A stretch of 26,511 bases of DNA, taken from JBDHRG01 sp039807445. GTDB taxonomy: Bacteria > Pseudomonadota > Gammaproteobacteria > Competibacterales > Competibacteraceae. The position numbers were made by a program, and so were the translations under genes. The stretch is from positions 1 to 26,511 of the forward strand of contig JBDHRG010000031.1 in NCBI GenBank assembly GCA_039807445.1, given 5' to 3'. Shown here piece by piece: positions 16,954-24,878 of this stretch (its first letter is position 1; every line of letters begins with the position of its first letter). The notes beneath the pieces were generated by a model, which searched no databases, was not told the DNA's origin, and saw only the letters and a list, made by a program, of their open reading frames with translations.

Positions 16954-17574
16954 TCAGCGCTTTTCCAGCAGGAACCAGGTCAGGTCGTCGTCCGGGAACA
17001 CCGGATCGCGGCGCCAGACGAAGCCGTAGTCGACCAGGCGCAGATCGGCGTATCGATCGAGCAGCTCGCCGGCGAAGTCGCGCTTGAACAGCCGCTCGGC
17101 GTGGCCGCGGTAAGGCACGCTGACCGGCGTCGGGTTGTAGTATTCGGCCACCAGGACGTAGCGCCGGCTGGCCGCGTACAGCGCATCGTAGGCCTGCGGC
17201 AGGGCCTCGGGGGCGATGTGGATCAGGACCCCCTTGGTGAACGCCAGATCGTATTTCCGGGACTGACGGTGCTCGAGCAGCGAGCCTTCGGCGACTTCGA
17301 CGTAGCCGAGCCCACGCAGCCGTTCGGCCGCGCGCGGATTGATCTCGACCCCGGCGAGCTCGGCCGCGGGCAGCATCTGGCGCAGCGCCCGCAGGTTCAG
17401 GCCGACGTTGGCGCCGAGCTCGAGCACCGAGCCGACCCCGTCGGTGCGGGCGAGGATGCGTGCGAACAGCGCGAGGTTGGCGGCGACATACTCGGCGCCG
17501 AGGTTGCGGTCGATGTAGGCGTCGCCGAAGCCGGACGCCCAGAAGGCTTCCTGCTCGGTGCGGAATGCGTGCAT
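16954..17574 (-). CDS. Pseudaminic acid biosynthesis-associated methylase (TIGR03587-like)
   Basis: This 206-residue class I SAM methyltransferase has motif I VLELGANVGLN at about residues 50-60, then LAGVEINPRAAERL and FTKGVLIHIAPE. The N-terminus TEQEAFWASGFGDAYIDRN and the GANVGLN form are typical of the family found beside pseudaminic acid genes, which is almost exactly this length. The frame is open 80 codons upstream over the PIG-L gene, but the ATG at 17572-17574 has AGGA upstream and gives the family length. It probably methylates the sugar or a sugar nucleotide; the substrate is not established. Confidence 0.85.
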   Translation of the reverse strand: MHAFRTEQEAFWASGFGDAYIDRNLGAEYVAANLALFARILARTDGVGSVLELGANVGLNLRALRQMLPAAELAGVEINPRAAERLRGLGYVEVAEGSLLEHRQSRKYDLAFTKGVLIHIAPEALPQAYDALYAASRRYVLVAEYYNPTPVSVPYRGHAERLFKRDFAGELLDRYADLRLVDYGFVWRRDPVFPDDDLTWFLLEKR

Positions 17575-17588
17575 GGCGGATCGTCCTG

Positions 17589-18272
17589 TCAGTGGCGGAG
17601 GTACACGGGGGCGAAGGCTTCGGCGGCGGCGCAGCCGATCACCGAGCCCCAGCGCCGCGCCTGCGTGGTCAGCGCCTCGGGCGAACGCGGGTGCGGGAAC
17701 GGCCGGCACTCGCCCTCGTATTCGGCCATCGCTGCGAGCTTGGCCGCGAGCGTGTCGGCGATGTCGAAGAACACGCTCGGGCGGAAGGCCGGCGCGAACT
17801 GCTGGAACGCCCACTCGCTCGAGGAGTTGACCTCGAACGCGTACAGCGCGCGCACGCTCGAGTCCGGCAACGGTCGCGCCGCGGTCAGCGTGGCGCGGTA
17901 GGTGATCGCGTGGTCGATGTTGAGGTCGCCGCCGTGCTGCGTGAACACGGTTTCAGGGCGCAGTCGGGCGAGCTCGGCTTCGATCGGCTTGATCACCTCG
18001 AGCAGCGGCACGGTGTCGAAGCGGTTGTCAGGCAGACCGCAGTGGCGCACTTCGCGCACGCCGAGGTGCGCACCGGCGCGCGCGCTCTGCGCGACCAGGC
18101 GGGCGGTCTCGGCCGGGTCGGCATCGGTGCGCACGGCGTGGCGCGACGTGGCGCCCTCGCCGAGGATCAGCACGTGCACCGCGTGCCCTTCGCGCGCCAG
18201 CCGCGCCATCGTGCCGCCCGCGCCGAGCACTTCGTCGTCGGGATGGGCGGCGATCACCAGCACCGTGCTCAT
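17589..18272 (-). CDS. PIG-L/LmbE family N-deacetylase
   Basis: This 227-residue protein opens MSTVLVIAAHPDDEVLGAGG. AHPDDE (residues 9-14) is the zinc-binding and catalytic motif of the PIG-L family, and HGGDLNIDH near residue 125 supplies the remaining metal ligand. Members remove acetyl groups from N-acetyl sugars such as GlcNAc-PI, mycothiol precursors and antibiotics. Here it most likely unmasks an amine on the flagellin sugar so that another group can be attached. It overlaps the WbqC gene by 4 nt (ATGA) and is followed by the methylase 14 bp on. Confidence 0.92.
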   Translation of the reverse strand: MSTVLVIAAHPDDEVLGAGGTMARLAREGHAVHVLILGEGATSRHAVRTDADPAETARLVAQSARAGAHLGVREVRHCGLPDNRFDTVPLLEVIKPIEAELARLRPETVFTQHGGDLNIDHAITYRATLTAARPLPDSSVRALYAFEVNSSSEWAFQQFAPAFRPSVFFDIADTLAAKLAAMAEYEGECRPFPHPRSPEALTTQARRWGSVIGCAAAEAFAPVYLRH

Positions 18273-19012
18273 GCGTGGATTTCCTCGAGGTCGTGGATGG
18301 ATGCCAGCCGGGCGGCGGTTTCAACCGCACCGGCCAGCACTACCCCGCGGGCTTCGTCCGGCGCGCAGTTGAACAACAGGTCGACCGCGCTCAACCAGGG
18401 CACGAAGCCGCCGAAGCGCTGCGGATACGGCTGCGGCGCGTAGCCGTCGAACACCAGGCCGCAACCGGCGGCGGCGAACGCGGCGGGGTCGATGTAGTCG
18501 CGCCCGTGCGGCCCGGACAGATAGACCGAACCATCGACCCGCTCGAGGATGTCGAGCAGCAGGTCCTGGCCGCGGCCCTGCGGCGCGAGCGCCGAGGCGC
18601 GTACGATGCGGCACCCGAAGTCGAGACGCTCGAGCAGCATGCACGTCAGCGCCTCGTCCAGGTCGACCAGGAAGGTCCACGGCCGGATCAGCTCGGCTTC
18701 GAGCCGCGGGAACAGCGCCTCGAATTGCGGTGCCTGGCCGTAGCAGCAACGCAGCGTCTGCAGGTGCTTGCGCGCCCAGCCGCTGCCGGCGTCGATGCGG
18801 ATGTCGCGGATCGGCTGCGTGCGCGAACCGGCGATTACCGGCACGCTCAGCCACTGCGCTCCGTTCGGACCCTTGATGCGGTTGCGGTTTTCCCAGTCGC
18901 GCGGCGTGTACTGCACCGTATCGAGGAGTACGAATACATCGCTCAGCGCGAAGCGGCACAGGTAGTTCGGCGCCGGCAGATAGCGCGGCTGGCTGATGGT
19001 GACGATGCTCAT
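18269..19012 (-). CDS. WbqC-family protein
   Basis: This 247-residue protein begins MSIVTISQPRYLPAPNYLCR and continues DVFVLLDTVQYTPRDWENRN, the N-terminal signature of the WbqC family (QP.YLP..NY, D..Q...R....RN). WbqC proteins occur in O-antigen and flagellin-glycan clusters, where they are suspected to help acylate or otherwise modify amino sugars; the biochemistry is poorly known. It overlaps both neighbours by 4 nt, so it is made in step with the GNAT-methyltransferase fusion and the deacetylase. Confidence 0.9.
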   Translation of the reverse strand: MSIVTISQPRYLPAPNYLCRFALSDVFVLLDTVQYTPRDWENRNRIKGPNGAQWLSVPVIAGSRTQPIRDIRIDAGSGWARKHLQTLRCCYGQAPQFEALFPRLEAELIRPWTFLVDLDEALTCMLLERLDFGCRIVRASALAPQGRGQDLLLDILERVDGSVYLSGPHGRDYIDPAAFAAAGCGLVFDGYAPQPYPQRFGGFVPWLSAVDLLFNCAPDEARGVVLAGAVETAARLASIHDLEEIHA

Positions 19013-20061
19013 GCGCGGTACAGGTAGACGCTGAAGTCGTTGGGCTGGTAATCGTGGCGCAACACCACGCGCGGCGTGATCGCCAGGCAGCGCCGCAGTA
19101 CCTCGGCCGGGTCGGCGTAGAACTCACCGTCATCCTGCCGATCGGCACATGTGCTCAGCAGGTTGAAGGCCACGCCGCGCCGGCACAGCGCGAACAGCCG
19201 CTGTGCCATCGCCTCGACGAAGTCCATCGGCGCCTGCTGGCGCAGGTAGAAGATGCCGCTGGCGAACACGTAGTCGTAATGCCGATCGGGCGGTTCGGCG
19301 AGCAGGTCGCACACGGCGAAATCCACTTCCGGGAAACGCGCGCGTGCGCGCTCGACCATCGACGGCGTCAGGTCGACGCCGGCGTAATCGACTGTGCAGC
19401 CCTGTTCGCGGAGCCAGGCGTACAGGTCGCCCAGACCGCAGCCGACGTCGAGCAGCGAAGCGCCGTCCAGCGCGCCGATGCCGGCCAGCACGCCGAAGCG
19501 CCGCTGCTGCGATTCGCGGCTGCCCCAGTCGAGCGAAAGCGGCGAGAGGCCGTGGCGATCCAGGCGCTCGGTGTAATACGAAACGATGCGCGCCGTATCG
19601 GCGTCGGCTGACCACCAGGCGAAGCACCGCAAACCCTGCGCTTCGCCCTGCTCGGCGAAACCGGCGCGAGCAAAGGCGGCGCAGGAGCGTGCATTGTCCG
19701 GCTGCACGCGGGCTTCGACGGTTTCGAGGTCGGGCCAGTGGCGTGAAGCCGCGGCGCAGGCGGCACGGATCGCCGGCACACCGTGCCCGCACCCGGTATA
19801 GCCATCGAGCAGGTAGATCGTGATCCATGCCCGCGCAGCGTCGCGGTCCAGACGCACGCACCCGGCCGGCACGCCGTCAACCTCGACCACGAAGCCCAGG
19901 CAATCCCGGCCTTCGAGCAGACGCGGGAACCAGGCGCAGTGCTCTTCCCAGGCGACCGCGCGGCGGCTGCCACTCAGCGCGATCATCTCGGGCAGGTTGC
20001 GCCAGCGGAACAGCGTCTCGCGATCGGCCGCGACGACTTCGCGCAACACGGGGACACTCAT
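19009..20061 (-). CDS. GNAT acetyltransferase (PseH-like) fused to a SAM methyltransferase
   Basis: This 350-residue protein has two clear domains. Residues about 1-150 are a GNAT fold with TLFRWRNLPEMIALS, VAWEEHCAWF and the tail RVQPDNARSCAAFARAGF; the WRN and EEH..W features recall PseH, the N-acetyltransferase of pseudaminic acid synthesis. Residues about 165-350 are a class I methyltransferase with motif I ASLLDVGCGLGDLYAWL (about 201-217), then VDYAGVDLTPSMVERA. No stop or frameshift separates them, so the fusion looks real. The ATG at 20059-20061 overlaps the upstream stop as ATGA. It may acetylate and methylate the same sugar. Confidence 0.88.
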   Translation of the reverse strand: MSVPVLREVVAADRETLFRWRNLPEMIALSGSRRAVAWEEHCAWFPRLLEGRDCLGFVVEVDGVPAGCVRLDRDAARAWITIYLLDGYTGCGHGVPAIRAACAAASRHWPDLETVEARVQPDNARSCAAFARAGFAEQGEAQGLRCFAWWSADADTARIVSYYTERLDRHGLSPLSLDWGSRESQQRRFGVLAGIGALDGASLLDVGCGLGDLYAWLREQGCTVDYAGVDLTPSMVERARARFPEVDFAVCDLLAEPPDRHYDYVFASGIFYLRQQAPMDFVEAMAQRLFALCRRGVAFNLLSTCADRQDDGEFYADPAEVLRRCLAITPRVVLRHDYQPNDFSVYLYRA

Positions 20062-20744
20062 CGCGGGTCTCCCTCGCACCTTTCGGCGATCAGCCGCCAC
20101 TCGGCGTGGATGCCGGCATCGCCGTGCATGTCGGTGAGCTCCAGCCGCTGCAGCGACAGCACCTGCCAGCCCTCGGTGAACCATTCGAGCAGCTCGCGCC
20201 GGCTGGTGAAGCGGATACCACCGACGCCGGTCAGCGTGCCGCCGGCGATGTCGACCGTCAGGCCGTCGGCACCGAGGCGACCGGCATCCAGGCTGGAGTG
20301 GCTGTCGCCATAGGGGTTGAACAGCAAGCGTCCGCCCGGCTTCAGCACCCGCCGTACCTCGGCCAGCGCCCGCATGAGCACGGAAGTACCAACACAGGTC
20401 AGCGCGCCGCGGTCGACGACCAAGTCGAAGGTCGTGTCGGCGAACGGCAGTTCGCTAAAATCGGCCACGTGGAAGTCACCGTCCAGACCGTCGGCGGCGA
20501 AGCGCGCCCGTGCGGCACCGATCGCGCTCGCGCTGCCGTCGATGCCGGCGACGCGGAAGCCTTCGTGCGCCGCGAACCACAGGTTCGAGCCGCTGCCACA
20601 CCCCACCTCGAGGATGCGCACCTCGGCGCGCGGGCGGCCGCGCGGCGCATGGCGGAAGACGAAGGACACCACCATATCCCAGGGCCAACGCTCGGCATGG
20701 CCGGTCGCGTATTTCTGCTCCCAGACTGGATCGTTGTTCGTCAT
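20058..20744 (-). CDS. Class I SAM-dependent methyltransferase
   Basis: This 228-residue protein starts MTNNDPVWEQKYATGHAERW. Motif I VRILEVGCGSGSN lies at about residues 42-54, then VAGIDGSASAIGAAR and the LKPGGRLLFNPYG post-motif. The WEQKYATGHAERWPWD opening resembles methyltransferases of polysaccharide clusters. Start ATG at 20742-20744 overlaps the pseI stop as ATGA. It is the first of three methyltransferase domains in the operon. The acceptor is not determinable from sequence; a hydroxyl or amine of the nonulosonate is plausible. Confidence 0.88.
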   Translation of the reverse strand: MTNNDPVWEQKYATGHAERWPWDMVVSFVFRHAPRGRPRAEVRILEVGCGSGSNLWFAAHEGFRVAGIDGSASAIGAARARFAADGLDGDFHVADFSELPFADTTFDLVVDRGALTCVGTSVLMRALAEVRRVLKPGGRLLFNPYGDSHSSLDAGRLGADGLTVDIAGGTLTGVGGIRFTSRRELLEWFTEGWQVLSLQRLELTDMHGDAGIHAEWRLIAERCEGDPR

Positions 20745-21784
20745 CGGAAATCCTCTTCGCTGAACACGTGCCCTCGCCCCACCGCGCACGCCAGGCACCG
20801 GCCGGCGAGCAACCCGGCGTCGGCCGGGCGCAGCCCGGTGCCGGGGCGGCGAAAGGCGATGTCGGCCTCGCCCAGCACGTGGCCCTCGGGCAGGGCTTCG
20901 GCGGCGACGCACGACAGGCGAAACGCCGCGCGCCCCACGGCCTCGGCCGCGGTCGGCCCGATCCGCGAGCCACCCAGCGCGCGCTCGAGGTAGCGCACCG
21001 CGCACACCAGTTCGGCGAACTCGGCCGGGTCGGACGAGAAGCGGTGATCGGGGCCCGGCAGCATGCGGTCGAGCGTGAAGTGCTTCTCGATCCAGCAGGC
21101 ACCGAGCGCCACCGCGCCGAGCGCGGCCGTGCTGCCCTCGGTGTGGTCGCTGAAGCCGACCGCGCAGCCGAAGGCGGCGGCGAGCGCCGGGATGCGGCGC
21201 AGGTGCACGTCCTCGGCCGGGGTCGGGTAGCGCGAGGTGCACGCCAGCAGGATCAGCGCTTCGCTGCCGGTGTCGCGGAAGGCGCGCACCGCCTCGTCGA
21301 TCTCGGCCAGTGTCGCCATGCCGGTCGACAGCACGGTCGGCAGGCGGCTGCGGCCCATCGCGCGGATCAGCGGCAGGTGCGTCAGGTAGTCCGAACCGTT
21401 CTTCAGCACCGGCGCGCCAAGCGCGACCAGCTCGGCGACGCCCTCGGCATTGGTCGGCGTGCTGTGGAAGCCGACGCCGAGCTCGGCGCAGTACGCCGCG
21501 AGTTCGGCGAGCTGGCCCGTGCCGAGCTCGCAGCGCTTGAACAGCTCGTACTGCGGCTCCTCGACCTCGCGCCCCTGCGAGACGTAGCGATACCGCAGGC
21601 TGCGGTCGCTGATGAAGTCTTCGGTGCGGTAGTTCTGGAACTTGACCGCGTCGGCACCGGCCTCGGCGGCGGCGCGGATCGTGCGCCGGGCGAGATCCAG
21701 GTTGCCGTTGTGGTTGATGCCGATCTCGGCCACCAGGTAGGCGGGCTGGCCGGCGCCGATGGTCCGGCCGTCTATCGTCAGCAT
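20741..21784 (-). CDS. pseI: Pseudaminic acid synthase PseI (NeuB/SpsE family)
   Basis: This 347-residue enzyme condenses phosphoenolpyruvate with the 2,4-diacetamido hexose released by PseG to form pseudaminic acid. The N-terminal NeuB barrel shows YLVAEIGINHNGNLDLA, AGADAVKFQNYRTEDF, STGMATLAEIDEAV and GFSDHTEGS. The C-terminal SAF antifreeze-like domain spans about 285-347 (AFRRPGTGLRP). Substrate choice between pseudaminate and legionaminate cannot be read with certainty, but the adjacent PseG favours pseudaminate. The ATG at 21782-21784 overlaps pseG by 7 nt. Confidence 0.92.
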   Translation of the reverse strand: MLTIDGRTIGAGQPAYLVAEIGINHNGNLDLARRTIRAAAEAGADAVKFQNYRTEDFISDRSLRYRYVSQGREVEEPQYELFKRCELGTGQLAELAAYCAELGVGFHSTPTNAEGVAELVALGAPVLKNGSDYLTHLPLIRAMGRSRLPTVLSTGMATLAEIDEAVRAFRDTGSEALILLACTSRYPTPAEDVHLRRIPALAAAFGCAVGFSDHTEGSTAALGAVALGACWIEKHFTLDRMLPGPDHRFSSDPAEFAELVCAVRYLERALGGSRIGPTAAEAVGRAAFRLSCVAAEALPEGHVLGEADIAFRRPGTGLRPADAGLLAGRCLACAVGRGHVFSEEDFR

Positions 21785-22818
21785 GCGCACATCTCCTCGA
21801 GCATCCGTTCGGCCACGCGCGGCGCCCCGCCGCCGTCGCACAGCGCCGCGCCGGCGTGCGCCATCGCGCGCAAGCCCGCGGCATCGGCGGCCAACCCGGC
21901 GAGGCGCGACGCCGCCGCATCGATATCGAAGCACCGCGTATCGCCGAGCAGCCGCGCCGCGCCGCACGCGAGCAGCGCGCGGGCGTTGTCGAGCTGGTTG
22001 TCGGCGGCGATCAGCAGCGCGGTCGGCAGCCCCAGGCTGCAGCGTTCCCAGGCGCTGGCGCCGCCGGCGCCGATCGCCAGATCGGCCGCCGCCATCAGCG
22101 CGGCCATGTCGTCGACGCCGCCGAGCACCTCGACCGGGAACGGACAGGCGCGCGCCTGCGTCGCCACGGCCTCGAGATGCCGCGGTTGCGGCCCCAGCAC
22201 CACGGTGACCGCGGCGCGCAGGTCGGCGCGACGCAGCACCTCGAGCATCAGCCCGGCATGGTTGTCGGGGTCGGCGGCGCCGAGCGCGACCAGCACGCGC
22301 CCGAGCCGGCCGTCGCGGCGCGCCAGCGCCTCGGGCCGGCGCGCGGCGAAAGCCGGGCGCAGCAAGGCGTAGTCGCTGCCGAGCAGCAGTACGCAGCTCG
22401 GTGCGACCCAGCCGGCGTAGGCGGCGGCGGCGCGGCCATGCGCCTGGTCGAGCAGCAGCTCGGCGTCGTGCGGACGGTCGGCGAGGTCGTCGATCGCCAG
22501 CACCCGCCGCGCCCACGGGCGGCAGGCGCGTTCGAAGCGCGCGTCGAGACCGTAGTGGTCGACCACCAGCCAGTCGACGCCCCCCGGCCAGCGCGCGGCG
22601 AGCTGCCCGGGAACCGTCGCGTCGCCGCCGTCGAGCTCGAGCAGCGGATAGCGCGCGAGCCCCGGCACCAGCGCGTCGCTGCCCGGCCGGCAAGCGAAGG
22701 CGCAGGCCGCGCCGCGCACGGCGAGCGCATCGGCCAGCGTCAGGCAGCGCCAGGCATGACCGCCGCCGACCGCTGCCGAGGCATCGGCGCGGAACACCAC
22801 GCGCGGTTCATTCGCCAT
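21778..22818 (-). CDS. pseG: UDP-2,4-diacetamido-2,4,6-trideoxy-altropyranose hydrolase PseG (SpsG)
   Basis: This 346-residue GT-B-fold hydrolase releases UDP from the altrose intermediate of the pseudaminic acid pathway. Family marks are clear: VVFRADASAAVGGGHAWRCL with the conserved GGGHA (His about 21), RRVLAIDDLADRPHDAELLL, then LLLGSDYALLRPAF and IGAGGASAWERCSLGLP near residue 260. It is of normal length with no break. It overlaps spsF by 11 nt and pseI by 7 nt. Confidence 0.94.
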   Translation of the reverse strand: MANEPRVVFRADASAAVGGGHAWRCLTLADALAVRGAACAFACRPGSDALVPGLARYPLLELDGGDATVPGQLAARWPGGVDWLVVDHYGLDARFERACRPWARRVLAIDDLADRPHDAELLLDQAHGRAAAAYAGWVAPSCVLLLGSDYALLRPAFAARRPEALARRDGRLGRVLVALGAADPDNHAGLMLEVLRRADLRAAVTVVLGPQPRHLEAVATQARACPFPVEVLGGVDDMAALMAAADLAIGAGGASAWERCSLGLPTALLIAADNQLDNARALLACGAARLLGDTRCFDIDAAASRLAGLAADAAGLRAMAHAGAALCDGGGAPRVAERMLEEMCAC

Positions 22819-23542
22819 AATGCTTCTGCCGCACGTGGCGGTTGAGTTCGACCAGCTCGGGGCGCCCGGCCATCAGCGCCAGCGTCTCGCGGTAGCCGAA
22901 GTCGGCGCGCCCCTGCGCGGCGAAGGCGTCGTACACGGCCGCCGCGAGCGCGTAGTCTTCGACGGTATCGACGGTCCAGCGCAGCGCGCTGTGGTCTTCG
23001 GCATCGACCACCTCGCGCAGCTGGAAGCGCTCGGGGCGCATCCAGATGTAAGGCATCACGTGCTCGCGGTCGGGCTGCTCGGTCGCTTCGCGCCAGACCG
23101 TCTCGAGCGCAGCGAAGGACACCACCTCGGTGTCGAGCCCGCGCGGCCAGGTGCGCGCATGGCAGTTCGAGCAGTAGTCGCAGCCGCCGTCGAGGAAGGC
23201 GCGCACCACGCGCTCCGACACCTCTGGCATCAGCAGCGGGCAGTCGGCGGTGATGCGCACCACCACCTCGGCCGCGTGCTCGAGCGCGGCACGGTAATAG
23301 CGGTCGAGCACGTCGTCTTCGGGACCGCGGAACACCGCCACGCCGGCGCCGGCCAGCGCAGCGGCGAGCGGATCGTCGCCGGGCAGCGTCGAGGTGGCGA
23401 CCACCACCTCGTCGACCGAGGCGATCCGCCGCGCGCGCTCGGCGACACGCAGCGCCATCGGCACACCGGCCAGCGGCATCAACACCTTGCCCGGCAGCCG
23501 GCTCGAGCCCGTGCGGGCCTGGATGATGGCGACGGTCTTCAT
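22808..23542 (-). CDS. spsF: SpsF-type cytidylyltransferase of nonulosonic acid synthesis
   Basis: This 244-residue protein begins MKTVAIIQARTGSSRLPGKV, the nucleotidyl-transferase loop of the SpsF family (COG1861). VVRITADCPLLMPEVSERVV and RGLDTEVVSFAALETV are further matches. By family role it would activate the nonulosonic acid to its CMP form, the job of PseF. A CDYCSNC cluster at about residue 140 is unusual, since most relatives have no such Cys run there. The frame is open 50 codons upstream, but the ATG at 23540-23542 has GGGAG about 7 nt before it. It is the first gene of the operon, about 53 nt after the predicted sigma-54 start. The SpsF-SpsG-SpsE order parallels Bacillus sps loci. 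Confidence 0.9.
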   Translation of the reverse strand: MKTVAIIQARTGSSRLPGKVLMPLAGVPMALRVAERARRIASVDEVVVATSTLPGDDPLAAALAGAGVAVFRGPEDDVLDRYYRAALEHAAEVVVRITADCPLLMPEVSERVVRAFLDGGCDYCSNCHARTWPRGLDTEVVSFAALETVWREATEQPDREHVMPYIWMRPERFQLREVVDAEDHSALRWTVDTVEDYALAAAVYDAFAAQGRADFGYRETLALMAGRPELVELNRHVRQKHYGE

Positions 23543-23578
23543 GCAAGCTCCCTGCCCCACCCCGCGTCGGGAATGAGG

Positions 23579-23598
23579 CGCTCCGTGTTTCCGGAGCG
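23579..23598 (-). other. Hairpin at the 5' end of the sugar-operon transcript
   Basis: CGCTCCG (23579-23585) and CGGAGCG (23592-23598) form a 7-bp stem with a 6-nt loop. It coincides with the predicted sigma-54 +1 (about 23595) and could cap and stabilise the 5' end or be part of a regulatory site. Confidence 0.4.
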
Positions 23599-23605
23599 AA
23601 TGATT

Positions 23606-23621
23606 TGCATGTTGTGTGCCA
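23606..23621 (-). promoter_or_regulatory. Sigma-54 promoter of the nonulosonate/glycosylation operon
   Basis: The minus strand reads TGGCACACAACATGCA. The GG (-24) and GC (-12) are exactly spaced, TGGCAC is perfect, and only one base of the TTGC element differs (ATGC). The +1 would be about 23595. This ties the sugar operon to FleQ control. Confidence 0.75.
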
Positions 23622-23943
23622 ATCAAGGTGCCGTGCCGTCGAACGGTAACGGCGCTGCCTTGGAAACAGCGCCGAGCCGAGCGTGCCGGCATTCGAACAT
23701 CGGTGACGGGACAGTCGTCGGAGCGGAAACCGGGCCGGCGACGGTCGGCATCGGCGTGGATCGGGATGTCGTGGACGGTGACCCCGGCGCGGTGCGTCGG
23801 AGATTTGACGCCGCTTCCGTGTCCGGACCGGCGTTACGACTCAGCGCGAACCCGCACTCCCTGTCGTGGCTGGCGCTACGGGCTGCACCCCCCGGCACCA
23901 ATGCCATCACGCAGGCAAACCCGGACCCATGCCCGAAATGCGA
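23622..23943. other. Stretch without a recognisable gene upstream of the sugar operon
   Basis: Open frames exist in several phases but none has a start with a ribosome site, biased codon use or family resemblance. Upstream activator sites for the sigma-54 promoter would be expected at 23700-23800, but no palindrome stood out. Confidence 0.5.
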
Positions 23944-23961
23944 CCTCGCCGGCCGTCGGCA

Positions 23962-24012
23962 TCAAGCGCCCGCCCCCGGCCAGCAATCCGGTTCCAGCGC
24001 CCGCTCGACCTG
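23962..24012 (-). pseudogene. DUF29 C-terminal remnant, copy 1
   Basis: The minus strand ends VERALEPDCWPGAGA and stop (23962-23964), matching the DUF29 C-terminus (family form LEQ.LDPD..PE). The rest of the gene upstream is unrecognisable. It is similar, base by base, to 24264-24314, so one is a duplicate of the other. Confidence 0.6.
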
Positions 24013-24096
24013 AGCGGCACACCTCGGTAGTAAAAGCATCCAGTGATACGGATCCCAAGAGATTCCGCCTCTTTCGCCTCGCCGGCTGCACAGACT

Positions 24097-24120
24097 CGTA
24101 GGAGCGGATTACGTCCGCGC
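24097..24120. repeat. REP-like element, single arm
   Basis: CGTAGGAGCGGATTACGTCC and onward differs at few bases from the two arms of the hairpin at 25756-25825, indicating a dispersed palindromic repeat family of the REP type. Confidence 0.75.
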
Positions 24121-24263
24121 CGACGGGATGGGGCGTGTTCTTTCGGTACGGGCTCGCGCCGTCTGTCCAGCCCGGTAACCGTGGCGGGCTCAGCGCGAGC
24201 TGCCCTTCGCGACGGCCCTCCGGTGCCCACTCCATCGTACTGCGGCCTTGCTGACCGTCGGCA

Positions 24264-24600
24264 TCAAGCGCCAGCCTCCGGCCGGTAATCCGGGTCCAGC
24301 GCCTGCTCGACCGTGAACGGACAGGCCTGGGGGAAGGTCGATTCGGACAGCTCGGTTTCACGCACCGTCGAGAGCAGCGTATCGCCGTCAGCATCGGCGA
24401 GCATCGCCGGCGGTTCGGGGCGGCCGAAGCGGCTTGAACGAGGCGCTCGAGGACCGGCCGGCGACGCACCGTCGAGCCAGCGGGCCACTGACACATCGAT
24501 CTCTCCGACCGCTGCGCGCCAGGCGGCGTGCACCGAGAGGGGCTTCAGCGCGGCACCACCTGCGTCATCAGCGCGGACACGCTCGAGGTCGGTGGTGCAG
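24264..24600 (-). pseudogene. DUF29-family gene remnant, copy 2 (frameshifted)
   Basis: The C-terminal part reads RETELSESTFPQACPFTVEQ, then ALDPDYRPEAGA and stop at 24264-24266, a good DUF29 end. Upstream, AAWRAAVGEIDVSVARWLDG in the same frame and SALMTQVV in another frame fit the middle of DUF29 (LL.HLLKW, then SWR.TI.EQR..I..LL..SP), so there are at least two frame changes. DUF29 is a small, widespread cyanobacterial and proteobacterial family of unknown function. No N-terminus was found on this strand. Confidence 0.6.
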
Positions 24601-24878
24601 CTCGAACCGCCGAGGTCGGCAGGCGACAGGCAGCGTCCGATCACGGTACGCGCCATCATCGGGATCGGGGTCTACGGCTGCGAAGCGGCACAGGACGGTG
24701 GTAGTTCCAGACTCGCGGATGCGGCAACAGCCGTATCCGAAGATCCATCGGCAGACCATGCTGGTGCTTTCATCGATCATCGCACGGTATGCTGCCTGCA
24801 GCTGTGAAGGCACGTCCCATGACCTGCATCGCTCCGGGCCTCCGGCGGTAGGTTGCCCAACAGTAACCGGAGGTATCG
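24601..24878. other. Stretch without a supported gene
   Basis: Nothing with a credible start and family match is visible. A GGAGG ribosome site at 24869-24873 belongs to the DUF29 N-terminal fragment that follows. A TATGCT at about 24788 may be its -10. Confidence 0.45.

Noticed and set aside
23741..23870. A plus-strand frame with a vague resemblance to small regulators such as CsrA.
   Set aside because: No conserved motif holds beyond a few residues and no start or ribosome site supports it.
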